Source: PALSA-612 sp963846915 (GTDB lineage: Bacteria; Actinomycetota; Thermoleophilia; Gaiellales; Gaiellaceae). From it: 64,000 nt of DNA. Made by a program: the position numbers and the translations under genes. Below are positions 40,697 to 49,297 of the stretch, piece by piece. Position 1 is the first letter of the stretch, and every line of letters starts with the position of its first letter. The notes below the pieces were generated by a model. It had not been told where the DNA came from. It did not search any database and saw only the letters and a list, made by a program, of their open reading frames with translations. The stretch is taken from contig CAWJXV010000004.1 of NCBI GenBank assembly GCA_963846915.1, positions 248,001 through 312,000 of the forward strand. The letters run 5' to 3'.

Positions 40697-41008
40697 CTAG
40701 GACGACAGGCGCTCGCAGGCTGCCGCGATCTGCTCGTCGCTCGGCCCGCCGTCGGCGAGTGCCCGGAACGCCTCGATGAGGGCGCGAGGGTCACGGCGGT
40801 GGCGCTTGGCCGCGAGCGTCAGCGGCTCGTGGAACGCGCCGCCGCAGTGCGCGCACGGGAGGGAGAGCGTGGCCATGAGCCGCCCCGCCTTGCCGTCCGG
40901 GAACATGCGCAGCAGCTCGACGATCGTCGTCGAGCCCCTGATCTCGCCCTGCTCGGGCTCCGCTTCGATCCCTCGCGCGTGCACTCCGAGGACCCGCTGC
41001 TGCGCCAC
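40697..41008 (-). CDS. Uncharacterised small protein with a CxxC motif
   Basis: A 103-aa protein I do not recognise. MATLSLPCAHCGGAFHEPLT has a CxxC followed by a His, which could bind one metal ion or take part in redox. The N-terminal half (VLGVHARGIEAEPEQGEIRG) is rich in Glu, and the C-terminal half is helical with many Ala/Arg. The GTG at 41008 lies 6 nt from TACACT (complement of 41015-41020). That box shares two bases with the -10 box of the divergent oxidoreductase. It ends 10 nt before the PPOX start on the same strand. Confidence 0.6.
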   Translation of the reverse strand: MAQQRVLGVHARGIEAEPEQGEIRGSTTIVELLRMFPDGKAGRLMATLSLPCAHCGGAFHEPLTLAAKRHRRDPRALIEAFRALADGGPSDEQIAAACERLSS

Positions 41009-41031
41009 TGGCCAAGTGTAGGGTCGCCGGA
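41009..41031. promoter_or_regulatory. 23-bp divergent promoter with overlapping -10 boxes
   Basis: TACACT for the minus-strand gene occupies 41015-41020 and TAGGGT for the plus-strand gene 41019-41024; they share the TA at 41019-41020. Spacers to the start codons are 6 and 7 nt. Both transcripts would be leaderless, and the two polymerases cannot bind at once. Confidence 0.6.
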
Positions 41032-41886
41032 ATGGGGGGTGGGGCGCAGCTCGGAATCCAGATCCGGCCGGCGAACACCACCTGGCCCGACCTGCGCGAG
41101 GTCGCATTGCTCGCCGAGGAGGTCGGCTTCGACTCGATCTACACGTGGGACCACCTCCTGCCGGTCGCCGACATCGATCCGGCACTCCCGAACTTCGAGG
41201 GCTGGCAGCTGCTCGCCGCGTGGGGCGCGCTGACGACGCGCGTCCGCGTGGGCATGCTCGTGACCGGGAACACGCTGCGCCACCCGGGGCTCGTGGCCAA
41301 GATGGCCGTGACGCTCGACCACGTCACGAACGGCCGCGCGATCCTGGGCCTGGGCGCCGGACAGCTCGCGCCCGAGCAGGCCCAGTACGGGCTGGAGTTC
41401 CCGCCCGTCCGCGAGCGGATCGCCCGCCTGGACGAGGCGCTCGCGATGATCCGGACGCTGCTCTCCGAGGAACGCACGTCCTTCGAGGGGCGCTTCTATC
41501 GGCTCGACGAAGCGATCGCCGAGCCGAAGCCCGTGCAGGAGCAGCTGCCGCTGCTCGTCGGCTCCACCGGGCCGAAGATGCTGCGCGTCGCCGCGCGGCA
41601 CGCCGACATCTGGCACGGCTATGCCCCGGATGCGGAGGCGTTCACGAGCCTGTACGGAGAGTTCCTCGAGGCCTGCGAGCTCGAGGGGCGCGATCCGGGC
41701 GAGGTCGTGCGCGCCGCCGGCGGCCCGATCGTGACGGCGACGGCGCAGGTCATCGCAGAGCGGCTGCGCGCCGGCGTCCAGTTGTTCGTCGTCACCACGC
41801 AGGCACCGTTCGACGTCGACACGATCCGCCGCGTCGCGACCGAGGAATGGCCGCGCGCGCTCGAGCTCGCCGGCCCCGAGCCCTAG
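41032..41886 (+). CDS. LLM-class F420-dependent oxidoreductase
   Basis: A 284-aa luciferase-like (TIM-barrel) oxidoreductase. AEEVGFDSIYTWDHLLP and GMLVTGNTLRHPGLVAKMAV match the F420-dependent branch, as does LDHVTNGRAILGLGAGQLAP. The cofactor is inferred to be F420 from the family, which fits the two PPOX-class proteins in the window. The ATG is leaderless (TAGGGT, 7 nt). It converges with the LarA homolog; the two stops share the palindrome CTAG at 41883-41886. Confidence 0.87.
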   Translation: MGGGAQLGIQIRPANTTWPDLREVALLAEEVGFDSIYTWDHLLPVADIDPALPNFEGWQLLAAWGALTTRVRVGMLVTGNTLRHPGLVAKMAVTLDHVTNGRAILGLGAGQLAPEQAQYGLEFPPVRERIARLDEALAMIRTLLSEERTSFEGRFYRLDEAIAEPKPVQEQLPLLVGSTGPKMLRVAARHADIWHGYAPDAEAFTSLYGEFLEACELEGRDPGEVVRAAGGPIVTATAQVIAERLRAGVQLFVVTTQAPFDVDTIRRVATEEWPRALELAGPEP

Positions 41887-43286
41887 GCGGGCACCTCGTG
41901 CGGGAAGCGGAGGGGCTCCGCGTCCATGCGCACCATGTTCGCCGGCAGCTGGTAGCGGGCGAACGGGAGCACGATCACCTTCGCGTCCGGGCCGTGGCGC
42001 TCCATCGCCTCGGCGAACGCCTCGTCGAGCGACGTCGTCGCGTCGATGCCGATGTCGGCGGCCATCTCCAGGTTCTCCTCGAGCGTGACGAGCTTCAGGT
42101 GCTTGCGCGTCATCACCTCGTAGATCGGCACCCAGATGCAGCCCGCCCACATCTGGATCGCGCGACCGTGGATGTCCTTGAGCACCCGCTCGTAGTTCTC
42201 GCGGCTCGGCGGCATGTACGGCTTCATCAGATCCATCAGAGCCAGGCCCGGGAAGTCCCCGACCGCTGTCGACACGCCCGGTGACGGCGACGTGTAGATC
42301 AGCGTGCCGCCGTCGCGCAGCACGAAGTCGGCGGACATGCAGCCCCAGCCCGTGTGGAAGAACAGGTGGTCGGTCGGTGCGAAGACGCCGCAGACGGCGA
42401 TGTCGGCCTGCTCGCCCGGGTGCTCGTACGCATAGATCTCGTTGAAGCGCTCGATCGCCTGTCGATGAGCGGAGGGATGGGCGCCGAAGCTGCAGTCGAC
42501 GACGCGGCCGCGCGTGTCGAGGAGGACGTTCATCGTGCACTGGAGGCCGCACATCGACGCGACCTCGTCGATGTCGGAGCGCATCGGGCCGGCATAGGCG
42601 CCGTAGTGCGTCTGCGGCGAGGGCACGAACGCGCAGTGGTTCGATTCGATCGTCTCGTCGGAGACGACGCCCGGAAGGATGAGCTTGCCGCCGCCGCCCG
42701 CGCCCCAGTGGTTCGCCTGTGCGTGGCCGATCGTGATCTTCAGGTCGCACTCAGCGACGACCGTCAGCAGCCAGACGGGGGTGCCGCGGGACGAGACGCC
42801 GACGTACGTGTACGCGTCAGCGTTCCGCGGCTCGTTCTGGTGGAACGGGATGCCGAGCCTCTCGAGCCGAGCCAGGTTCTCGCGGCCGATCTTCTGCTCG
42901 ATGTCCGACTCGGACATCGGGAACACCTTGCCGTTCGCGCACGCGAGCACCGCCGGCTTCCCGGCCGCCTCGACCGCGTCGAGCAGTGCGGGCAGCAGCC
43001 TCGACACCGGCGTCGGCCGGAACTGGTTGTCGATGACGATCGCGACCTTCGCCGCGGACGCCAGCAGCTCCGAGAAGCGCGGCCCTGAGACCGGCGCCTC
43101 CAGTGCCGCGCGTGCGGCCTCGGTCACGTTGTCGAGTGGCTCGGGCTCGTCGGGGTAGATCGCCGCGAGCAGGTTTGCGTCCGGGACGTCGAGCTCGAGC
43201 GACTCGCGGGAGACCTTACTCTCGTCGTCTGCGGCTCCGATCGTCAGCGGGTCGAGGGACTCGTACGGGATCGTGAGCTTCGGCAT
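41883..43286 (-). CDS. LarA-family (nickel-pincer lactate racemase-like) protein, DUF2088
   Basis: A 467-aa LarA homolog. Conserved parts are DLKITIGHAQANHWGAGGGG then KLILPG (the His and the Lys that holds the nickel-pincer nucleotide) and ETIESNH (nickel His). In the classical enzyme a GTHRPMT block supplies a catalytic His; here the same place reads ANGKVFPMS, so that His is missing. LarB, LarC and LarE, which build the cofactor, are not in this window. The protein may act on another 2-hydroxy acid or have a different proton-transfer residue. A ribosome site AGAGGGGAAG precedes ATG 43286. Confidence 0.85.
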   Translation of the reverse strand: MPKLTIPYESLDPLTIGAADDESKVSRESLELDVPDANLLAAIYPDEPEPLDNVTEAARAALEAPVSGPRFSELLASAAKVAIVIDNQFRPTPVSRLLPALLDAVEAAGKPAVLACANGKVFPMSESDIEQKIGRENLARLERLGIPFHQNEPRNADAYTYVGVSSRGTPVWLLTVVAECDLKITIGHAQANHWGAGGGGKLILPGVVSDETIESNHCAFVPSPQTHYGAYAGPMRSDIDEVASMCGLQCTMNVLLDTRGRVVDCSFGAHPSAHRQAIERFNEIYAYEHPGEQADIAVCGVFAPTDHLFFHTGWGCMSADFVLRDGGTLIYTSPSPGVSTAVGDFPGLALMDLMKPYMPPSRENYERVLKDIHGRAIQMWAGCIWVPIYEVMTRKHLKLVTLEENLEMAADIGIDATTSLDEAFAEAMERHGPDAKVIVLPFARYQLPANMVRMDAEPLRFPHEVPA

Positions 43287-43327
43287 CGGTCTTCCCCTCT
43301 GTCTGGCGGAACGGCTCGCGGGCGATT

Positions 43328-44209
43328 CTACGGCGCGCGGCGCTGCCAGTCCGCCGTTCTCAGCACCTCGAGGAAGGCGCTCGCGAGCGGCGACCACTCG
43401 CTGCGCGTGTACGCCGCCAGCTCGCGGACGACGGGGGGATCGAGCCTGAGGACCGTCCGGTCGAGGTCGGGGGAGACGACGTTGTCTGGCACCATCGCCG
43501 GGCCGAGCCCGGCGGCGGCGAGGCGCGTCGCCGCCTCCACCTGCGTCGTCCGCACCGCGACCCGCGGCTGGAAGCCGGCGCGGCGGCAGGCGCCCTCGAC
43601 GACCTCGGTCAGCCCGTGGCCGGGCTGGAAGAGGATCCACTGGCGGTCGGCAAGCGCCTCGAGCGAGGTCGAGCGCGCACCGGCGAGCGGGTCGGAAGCG
43701 GGCAGGACGACGACGAGCTCCTCGAAGCCGAGCCGCTCGAGCGGGCCGGCCCACTCCTCCGGGACCGGGCCGAGGGCGATGTCTCCGACGCCCGAGCGGA
43801 CGTCCTCCTCGAGCAGGTTGCGGTGGGTGTACTCGCGCATGCGGATCCCGATGCCGGGATGCCGCTCGATCCACCGCGGGACGGTGCGCGGGAGGATCCC
43901 GACCGCCATCGAGAGCAGCGTCGCCACCTCGAGCTCGCCCGCCTCGAGCCCGAGCGCCATGCGCGCGGCGTTCCCGGCCCGCTCGGCCGCCCGCACCGCC
44001 GCCTGCGCCTCCGGCAGCAGCGCGCGACCCGCCGCGGTCAGGCGGATGCCGCGTGGAAGCCGTTCGAGGAGCGGGCCGCCGAGCTCCGACTCGAGCGCAC
44101 GGATCTGCTGGGAGAGCGACGGCTGGGTGATGCCGAGGACCCGTGCGGCGCGCGTGAACGAGCCCTCGTGGACGACGGCCAGGAACGAGGTGAGCCGCCG
44201 CAGATCCAT
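43328..44209 (-). CDS. LysR-family transcriptional regulator
   Basis: A 293-aa regulator. The N-terminal winged helix (RRLTSFLAVVHEGSFTRAAR, TQPSLSQQIRALESELGGPL) binds DNA; the C-terminal periplasmic-binding-like domain senses an inducer. It is divergent from the VOC/ABC-importer operon starting at 44286, the classical LysR arrangement, and next to the LarA gene on the same strand. The 76-bp shared gap is the probable target. The start is leaderless: TAGGCT (complement of 44216-44221) is 6 nt before the ATG. Confidence 0.92.
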   Translation of the reverse strand: MDLRRLTSFLAVVHEGSFTRAARVLGITQPSLSQQIRALESELGGPLLERLPRGIRLTAAGRALLPEAQAAVRAAERAGNAARMALGLEAGELEVATLLSMAVGILPRTVPRWIERHPGIGIRMREYTHRNLLEEDVRSGVGDIALGPVPEEWAGPLERLGFEELVVVLPASDPLAGARSTSLEALADRQWILFQPGHGLTEVVEGACRRAGFQPRVAVRTTQVEAATRLAAAGLGPAMVPDNVVSPDLDRTVLRLDPPVVRELAAYTRSEWSPLASAFLEVLRTADWQRRAP

Positions 44210-44285
44210 AGGCAGAGCCTATCGGTGATAGAGGAGCAACCCACGTTGCACTATCGCTCGCCCGGTCCTAAGATCACGTGTCGGG
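44210..44285. promoter_or_regulatory. Divergent control region of the LysR gene and the importer operon
   Basis: It contains TAGGCT (minus, 44216-44221) for the regulator and TAAGAT (44269-44274) 11 nt before the GTG of the VOC gene. The block ATAGGCAGAGCCTAT (44208-44222) is a 7-1-7 palindrome over the regulator's own -10 box and start codon, a good autoregulatory site. ATAG occurs again at 44228. Confidence 0.6.
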
Positions 44286-44774
44286 GTGGGAGCAACTCGC
44301 ATCAACCACGTGTCGGTGCACGCGGTCGATCTCGAGGAGTCGGCGCGGTTCTACGAGCACGTCTTCGGGATGGAGAGAATCCCCGCGCCGAAGTTCCGCC
44401 ATCCCGTGATCTGGCTCCGCCTCGGCGACCAGCAGCTCCATCTCTTCCAGCGTGACGCGGACGCGCCGCCGTACCACCACCTCGGCCTCGACGTCGAGGA
44501 TTTCGAGGCCGTGTACGTCAAGGCGAAGGAGCTCGGCGCGTTCGACCCCGGCTCGTGGTACTCCCACATCTACGAGCACACCTCCGGATGGGTGCAGATG
44601 TACATCCGGGACCCGGCAGGGAACCTCGTCGAGATCGACTGGCCCGACGTGAGGACGCTCGACCGCTCCGTCGTCACCGACATCCGGAAGCTCGACGACG
44701 ACGTCCCGCAGACAGGCGAGTCGCACGACGCGACGCTGTATCTCACGTTCGCACGCACGGCCCCCGCCTCGTGA
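44286..44774 (+). CDS. VOC-superfamily (glyoxalase/dioxygenase) protein
   Basis: A 162-aa vicinal-oxygen-chelate protein. It begins TRINHVSVHAVDLEESARFY with the first metal His, followed by VIWLRLGDQQLHLFQ, HHLGLDVEDFEAV with another His, and MYIRDPAGNLVEIDWPD with the metal Glu. Members include extradiol dioxygenases, glyoxalase I and epimerases. It is co-translated with the permease gene (GTGA), so it probably processes the imported compound or its first product. The GTG start follows a TAAGAT box. Confidence 0.85.
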   Translation: MGATRINHVSVHAVDLEESARFYEHVFGMERIPAPKFRHPVIWLRLGDQQLHLFQRDADAPPYHHLGLDVEDFEAVYVKAKELGAFDPGSWYSHIYEHTSGWVQMYIRDPAGNLVEIDWPDVRTLDRSVVTDIRKLDDDVPQTGESHDATLYLTFARTAPAS

Positions 44775-45892
44775 GTAACGTCGCCGCGGCTCCCAGCTCG
44801 AGCCGGAGAACGAGCCGGAACCCGCGTGCGGCGGCCCGGTACATCCCCCTCGCAGTCACCCTCGTTGCAGTCGTCTTTGCTCTCGTCTGGGTGCTCTTCG
44901 CAGCCAGCGCGTGCGGGAGCTCGAACTGCACCGGCGCGCAAACGGCGTTCGGGTCGGCCGTGGACGACCCGCATGACTTCCTCATCACACTGCTTAACAG
45001 CATCACCGCGGCGGGCCTCTATTTCGTCGTTGCGAGCGGCTTCACGCTCATCTTCGGCCTCATGCGCGTCGTGAACATGGCCCACGGAGCGTTCTTCCTG
45101 CTCGGTGGCTACATCGCGCTCAAGCTGCAACAGGAGTTCGTCGGCGCGGACTCGGCCTTCGGCTTGCTCAGCTCGCAGGTGAGCTTCTGGCAGTGGCTCG
45201 TACCGTCCCTGATCGCCGCCGTCTGCATCGGGATCGCAGGCCTCGGGATGCAGCAGGCGTTCCTGCGCTGGAACCAGGGCCAGGAGTTGCGGCAGGCCCT
45301 GATCACGATCGCGATCGCGATCATCCTCGCCGACCAGATGATTGCCCACTTCGGCGCCTTCACCCAGGACATCGCATGGCCGGGAGCACTCGACACGCGC
45401 GTCTCCATCCACCTCGCGGGGGTCGACTATTCGCTGACCCGCCTCTTCATCCTCGGAATCGCGCTCGCCGCGGGCGCGGGGCTCTGGCTCTGGCTCAAGA
45501 AGACGCGGACGGGAATGGTCATCCGTGCTGGTGTCGACGACCGCCAGATGGTCTCAGCTCTGGGCGTCAACATCCAGCTGACGTTCGCGATCGCCTTCTT
45601 CGTCGGCTCGGCCCTCGCCGGGTTCGGCGGGGCGATCGGCGGGTCGTTCGCGAGCCTCGGGCCCGGGGTGGACGCGAACTGGCTGCTCTATTCGCTCGTC
45701 GTGGTGATCATCGGCGGCATGGGCTCGCTGACGGGCGCAGCCGTCGGCTCACTGTTGCTCGGCCTCGTCTCCACGTTCTCGGCCGTCTATCTCCCGGCGA
45801 ACTACACGTACTACTCGATCATGTTCACCTTCGGGTTGCTTGCGCTCGTGCTCGCGTTCCGCCCCCAGGGGCTGTTCGGGAGACCCGCATGA
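44771..45892 (+). CDS. Branched-chain-type ABC transporter permease (LivH-like)
   Basis: A 373-aa inner-membrane permease. GFTLIFGLMRVVNMAHGAFF is the usual LivH core motif, and the coupling segment is RAGVDDRQMVSALGVNIQLT. Compared with the ~300-aa norm it carries an N-terminal extension: a cytoplasmic Arg-rich start, an extra transmembrane helix, and a short loop with a Cys pair (ACGSSNC). Start GTG overlaps the VOC stop, and the stop overlaps LivM (ATGA). Substrates of this family include amino acids, ureas, amides and aromatic acids. Confidence 0.9.
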   Translation: MSNVAAAPSSSRRTSRNPRAAARYIPLAVTLVAVVFALVWVLFAASACGSSNCTGAQTAFGSAVDDPHDFLITLLNSITAAGLYFVVASGFTLIFGLMRVVNMAHGAFFLLGGYIALKLQQEFVGADSAFGLLSSQVSFWQWLVPSLIAAVCIGIAGLGMQQAFLRWNQGQELRQALITIAIAIILADQMIAHFGAFTQDIAWPGALDTRVSIHLAGVDYSLTRLFILGIALAAGAGLWLWLKKTRTGMVIRAGVDDRQMVSALGVNIQLTFAIAFFVGSALAGFGGAIGGSFASLGPGVDANWLLYSLVVVIIGGMGSLTGAAVGSLLLGLVSTFSAVYLPANYTYYSIMFTFGLLALVLAFRPQGLFGRPA

Positions 45893-46974
45893 GCCCCAGG
45901 TCGTGGACCATTCGCCAGATCATCGAACGCACGGTCGGGGTGGTTGCCCTCGTCCTGGCCGCACTAGGGCCGGCGGTCTTCAGCGCCTACTGGATCAGCT
46001 TCATCCTCACGCAGGTCTTCTTCCTCGGCATCGTCGCGGCGAGCCTGATCTTCCTTTCGGCGTACGGCGGCATGGTCTCGCTGTGCCAGATCTCGATCTT
46101 CGGCATCGCCGGCTTCGTCCTCGGCAACGCCGTCACGAACGGGAACACGAAGGGCCTGAACCTCGGCTGGAATCCATGGCTCGGTGTCGTCCTCGGAATC
46201 GTGATCGCGACGGCCGTGGCGTTCCTGTTCGGCGCGCTGGCGAGCCGGAGCGCCGGCATCTACTTCCTGATGATCACGCTGACCTTTGCCGTGATCGCGA
46301 ATTTCTTCTTCGGCGCGGACCTCAGCCTGTCGGGGTTCGGGGGCATCAGCGGGATCGGCGCACCCGGCCTCATCGGCCACGTCGACTCGAACCCCAACAG
46401 GCTCTACTACGCCGCTTTCGTCCTCGCGCTAATCGTGTACGCGGTGATTCGCTACCTCGCGCAGACGCCCTTCGGCCTGACGCTCCAGGGGGTCAGGGAC
46501 GATCCGGTGCGGATGAGCTCGCTCGGCTACAACGTGCCGCTCCACCGCATGATGGCGTTCGGCTTCGCGGGATTCATCGCGTCGTTCGCCGGAGTCATCT
46601 TCGTCTGGTGGAACGGGCACATCGACCCGGCCTCGATCAACATCGGGGCCGCGATCGACCTGCTCGTGATCGCCGTCATCGGGGGCCTCTATCGCCTCGA
46701 GGGGGCATGGGCAGGCGCTCTCGCCTTCGTCGTGATCCAGAACTACGTGAGGACCGATTACCTGCCGGTGGTCGGCGGGACATTCCACACCCTGATCGGC
46801 GCGATCTTCCTCCTGATCGTCCTCGTCTCTCCTGGTGGACTGATGGGGATCTGGGACTGGCTGATCAGCCATGTCGGCGGAGACGCCGCTCCCGCGGCTG
46901 CACCGGCGGCTGCCGGAGCGGGAGTGGACGCCGCAGCCGCCGGTACGACAGCAGCCGGAGATCCGAGGAGGTGA
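45889..46974 (+). CDS. Branched-chain-type ABC transporter permease (LivM-like)
   Basis: A 361-aa permease partner. GMVSLCQISIFGIAGFVLGN and SPFGLTLQGVRDDPVRMSSL-like coupling segment (QTPFGLTLQGVRDDPVRMSS) identify LivM. About ten transmembrane segments. The C-terminus has an unusual Ala-rich tail (DAAPAAAPAAAGAGVDAAAA) with no known role. It is coupled by ATGA to LivH and followed after 105 nt by the binding-protein gene. Confidence 0.9.
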   Translation: MSPRSWTIRQIIERTVGVVALVLAALGPAVFSAYWISFILTQVFFLGIVAASLIFLSAYGGMVSLCQISIFGIAGFVLGNAVTNGNTKGLNLGWNPWLGVVLGIVIATAVAFLFGALASRSAGIYFLMITLTFAVIANFFFGADLSLSGFGGISGIGAPGLIGHVDSNPNRLYYAAFVLALIVYAVIRYLAQTPFGLTLQGVRDDPVRMSSLGYNVPLHRMMAFGFAGFIASFAGVIFVWWNGHIDPASINIGAAIDLLVIAVIGGLYRLEGAWAGALAFVVIQNYVRTDYLPVVGGTFHTLIGAIFLLIVLVSPGGLMGIWDWLISHVGGDAAPAAAPAAAGAGVDAAAAGTTAAGDPRR

Positions 46975-47007
46975 GCGCAAGGAACGATTCGTACCAGTGA
47001 GTTGAAG

Positions 47008-47013
47008 TAGGGT
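47008..47013 (+). promoter_or_regulatory. Candidate -10 box for the binding-protein gene
   Basis: TAGGGT lies in the only sizeable gap of the importer operon (46975-47079), 66 nt before the start codon. An extra promoter here would allow the binding protein to be made in excess over the permeases, as is usual for such systems. Confidence 0.4.
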
Positions 47014-47079
47014 CACACGCTGAAGGAGAAGCCCGGCGTGACACGCTCGGGCGAGACGTCGTACAAGGGAGGGCACCAC

Positions 47080-48498
47080 ATGACGTATGTCAAGAGGCGG
47101 GGTCGCCGGATCTGGCTTCCTGCGAGCCTCGCAGTGGTTGTCGTCGCAATCGGGGCTGCGATCACGGCTACGGCAGCCGTCGGCAAGTCGACGGCGACGC
47201 CGATCAAGTTCGCGATCATGTCTGACTGCGGTGGCGCGTTCGCCGCGAACTACGAGCAGGACATCGGCGGGGCGATCACTGCGGTCTCGCAGTTCGGCGG
47301 CGCCAAGCCGAACAACCCGAACAAGCCGTCCGCAGGCTGGCACGGCGGCTCGGTCGGGGGCCATCCGCTCCAGCTGGTCGGCATCGGCTGCGCGAACGAC
47401 ACGGCGGACTCGGCCATCAAGGAGACCAAGCGGCTCATGGAGCAGCTCGGCGCCGACATCATGATCGGCCCGCTGTCCGGTGACGAGTCCGTTGCGGTCG
47501 CCAACTACGCCAAGCAGCACCCGACGAAGACGTTCGTGAACGGAACCGCCGGCGCATGGGACACGACCGCGGCGGTGAAGGCACCGAACTTCTTCCGCTT
47601 CAACGGCAACGGTATCCAGTGGCAGGCCGGCATCGGCAGCATCGCCGTGAAGAAGGACCACTGGAAGAAGGCCGCGATCATCATGGACGACTACAGCTTC
47701 GGCTACGCGTCTGGCGCGGGCTTCATCGCCGACTTCTGTGCAGCGGGTGGGACTATCACGAAGCGTGTGTTCCCGCCGCTCAATACGACCGACTACTCGT
47801 CGTTCGTCCAGCAGTTGCCGCCGCCGAGCAAGGTGAACGGCTACTTCTGGGCCGTCGGCGGTACGGGCACCGTCCCGTCGCTCAAGGCCTTCGAGGCTCT
47901 GTACGGGCCGCTGAAGGCGAACCAGGTGATCGGGAACCTGTTCTTCTTCTCCTCGGGCGCGGACAAGACGATCGGTTCGCACTTCAATGGCGCCTACGTG
48001 GGCGGCTTCGGCACGTCCCCCGATCTCAAGGGCCCGTTCGTCACGAAGTACAAGAACATCCTGGACAAGTGGTTCAAGAAGTACCCGCCGCTCGCCGGCA
48101 AGGCGTCCGACCACGCGGCTGACGGGTTCACGTTCAACTACTACGCCAACGCCTGGGCGCTGATGAAGGCCCTGAACAAGGTCAAGGGCAACATCTCCGG
48201 CGGCCAGAAGGCGCTGCAGAAGGCGCTCCGGGTCACGACTCTTCCCGACGCGGCCTACGGACCGCTCCGGCTTGGCCCAGACAACCAGGCGCTGCAGCAG
48301 CAGTACTCGTATCGCATGGACGTCACTGCCCCGGGCGCGATCGCGATCGTGACGGTGCAGAAGGTCGTGCAATACGTTGACCAGACCTTCGGAGGCACGG
48401 TTCTCCATCCGCCGAGCCGGACCTATCCGACATGCGCCCACAAGCCGCTCCCCTGGACCGGCAAGGGACGTCCGGTGGTCAACGGAGTCGTCAAGTAA
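47080..48498 (+). CDS. ABC transporter substrate-binding protein (branched-chain type)
   Basis: A 472-aa exported periplasmic-binding-protein-like receptor. A basic start (MTYVKRRGRRIW) and hydrophobic stretch form a signal peptide; there is no lipobox Cys, so cell-surface anchoring is unclear. The mature part starts PIKFAIMSDCGGAFAANYEQ and includes ADIMIGPLSGDESVAVANYA and AAIIMDDYSFGYASGAGFIA, typical of type I fold receptors. The ATG at 47080 follows AAGGGAGGG. The upstream in-frame GTG is less likely. Confidence 0.88.
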   Translation: MTYVKRRGRRIWLPASLAVVVVAIGAAITATAAVGKSTATPIKFAIMSDCGGAFAANYEQDIGGAITAVSQFGGAKPNNPNKPSAGWHGGSVGGHPLQLVGIGCANDTADSAIKETKRLMEQLGADIMIGPLSGDESVAVANYAKQHPTKTFVNGTAGAWDTTAAVKAPNFFRFNGNGIQWQAGIGSIAVKKDHWKKAAIIMDDYSFGYASGAGFIADFCAAGGTITKRVFPPLNTTDYSSFVQQLPPPSKVNGYFWAVGGTGTVPSLKAFEALYGPLKANQVIGNLFFFSSGADKTIGSHFNGAYVGGFGTSPDLKGPFVTKYKNILDKWFKKYPPLAGKASDHAADGFTFNYYANAWALMKALNKVKGNISGGQKALQKALRVTTLPDAAYGPLRLGPDNQALQQQYSYRMDVTAPGAIAIVTVQKVVQYVDQTFGGTVLHPPSRTYPTCAHKPLPWTGKGRPVVNGVVK

Positions 48499-48505
48499 CG
48501 GGGTA

Positions 48506-49297
48506 GTGGTCGAGGCTGCTACCGACGTCGGAAGCGCCGAGCCGGCCCTCCTGCTCAGGGGGGTCGGCCGGCGCTTCGGCGGCTTGCACGCCGTTCGCGA
48601 GGTCGATCTCGAGATCATGCCGGGCGAGCGGCGCGCCGTTCTCGGCCCGAACGGAGCCGGCAAGACCACGCTCTTCAACGTCATCGCGGGCGACTTCCCG
48701 GCCACCTCGGGCGCCGTTGCGATCTTCGGCCACGACGTGACGTTCGCGCCTGCCCGGCTACGGGCCAAGCTCGGGCTCGCCCGCACCTACCAGCAGTCGC
48801 GGCTCTTCGCCGGGCTCAGCGTCGAGGACAACATCTATCTGGCGATCGTCGGCGTCGAGGGCGGCCACCTGCGCCCCGTGGTCGCCCGGAAGCGAGACCG
48901 GGAGATGCGCGACCAGGCACGCCTTGCGGCCGGCCGCGTGGCCATCGACCACAAGCTCGGCGCGACAGTGGGGGGCCTCTCACACGGCGAGCACCGTCAG
49001 GTGGCTCTCGCCATGGCTCTCGCCGCCGAGCCGAAAGTCCTGATGCTGGACGAGCCGGCGTCGGGCCTGTCGCGCGGGGAGCGCGCGCTGCTGACGGAGC
49101 TCCTGCTCGCGCTCGATCGCGACATCACCCTGCTCCTGATCGAGCACGACATGGACGTCGCGCTTCGCGTCGCCGAGCGGGTGACGATGATGCACGACGG
49201 GCGGATCATCGTCGAAGGCACGCCCGAGGAGATCCGCGGCAACCAGCTCGTGCACGATCTGTATCTGGGCACTGGCCACCAGGCGGCCGGCTCGTGA
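48506..49297 (+). CDS. ABC transporter ATP-binding protein (LivG-like)
   Basis: A 263-aa ATPase. Walker A GPNGAGKTTLFNVIAG, Q-loop RTYQQSRLFAGLSVEDNIYL, signature LSHGEHRQVALAMALA, Walker B VLMLDEPASGLS, and H-loop LIEHDMDVAL. The signature LSHGE in place of LSGGQ is normal for LivG relatives. It pairs with LivF, and both with LivH and LivM. GTG 48506 is 7 nt after the binding-protein stop. Confidence 0.92.
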   Translation: MVEAATDVGSAEPALLLRGVGRRFGGLHAVREVDLEIMPGERRAVLGPNGAGKTTLFNVIAGDFPATSGAVAIFGHDVTFAPARLRAKLGLARTYQQSRLFAGLSVEDNIYLAIVGVEGGHLRPVVARKRDREMRDQARLAAGRVAIDHKLGATVGGLSHGEHRQVALAMALAAEPKVLMLDEPASGLSRGERALLTELLLALDRDITLLLIEHDMDVALRVAERVTMMHDGRIIVEGTPEEIRGNQLVHDLYLGTGHQAAGS

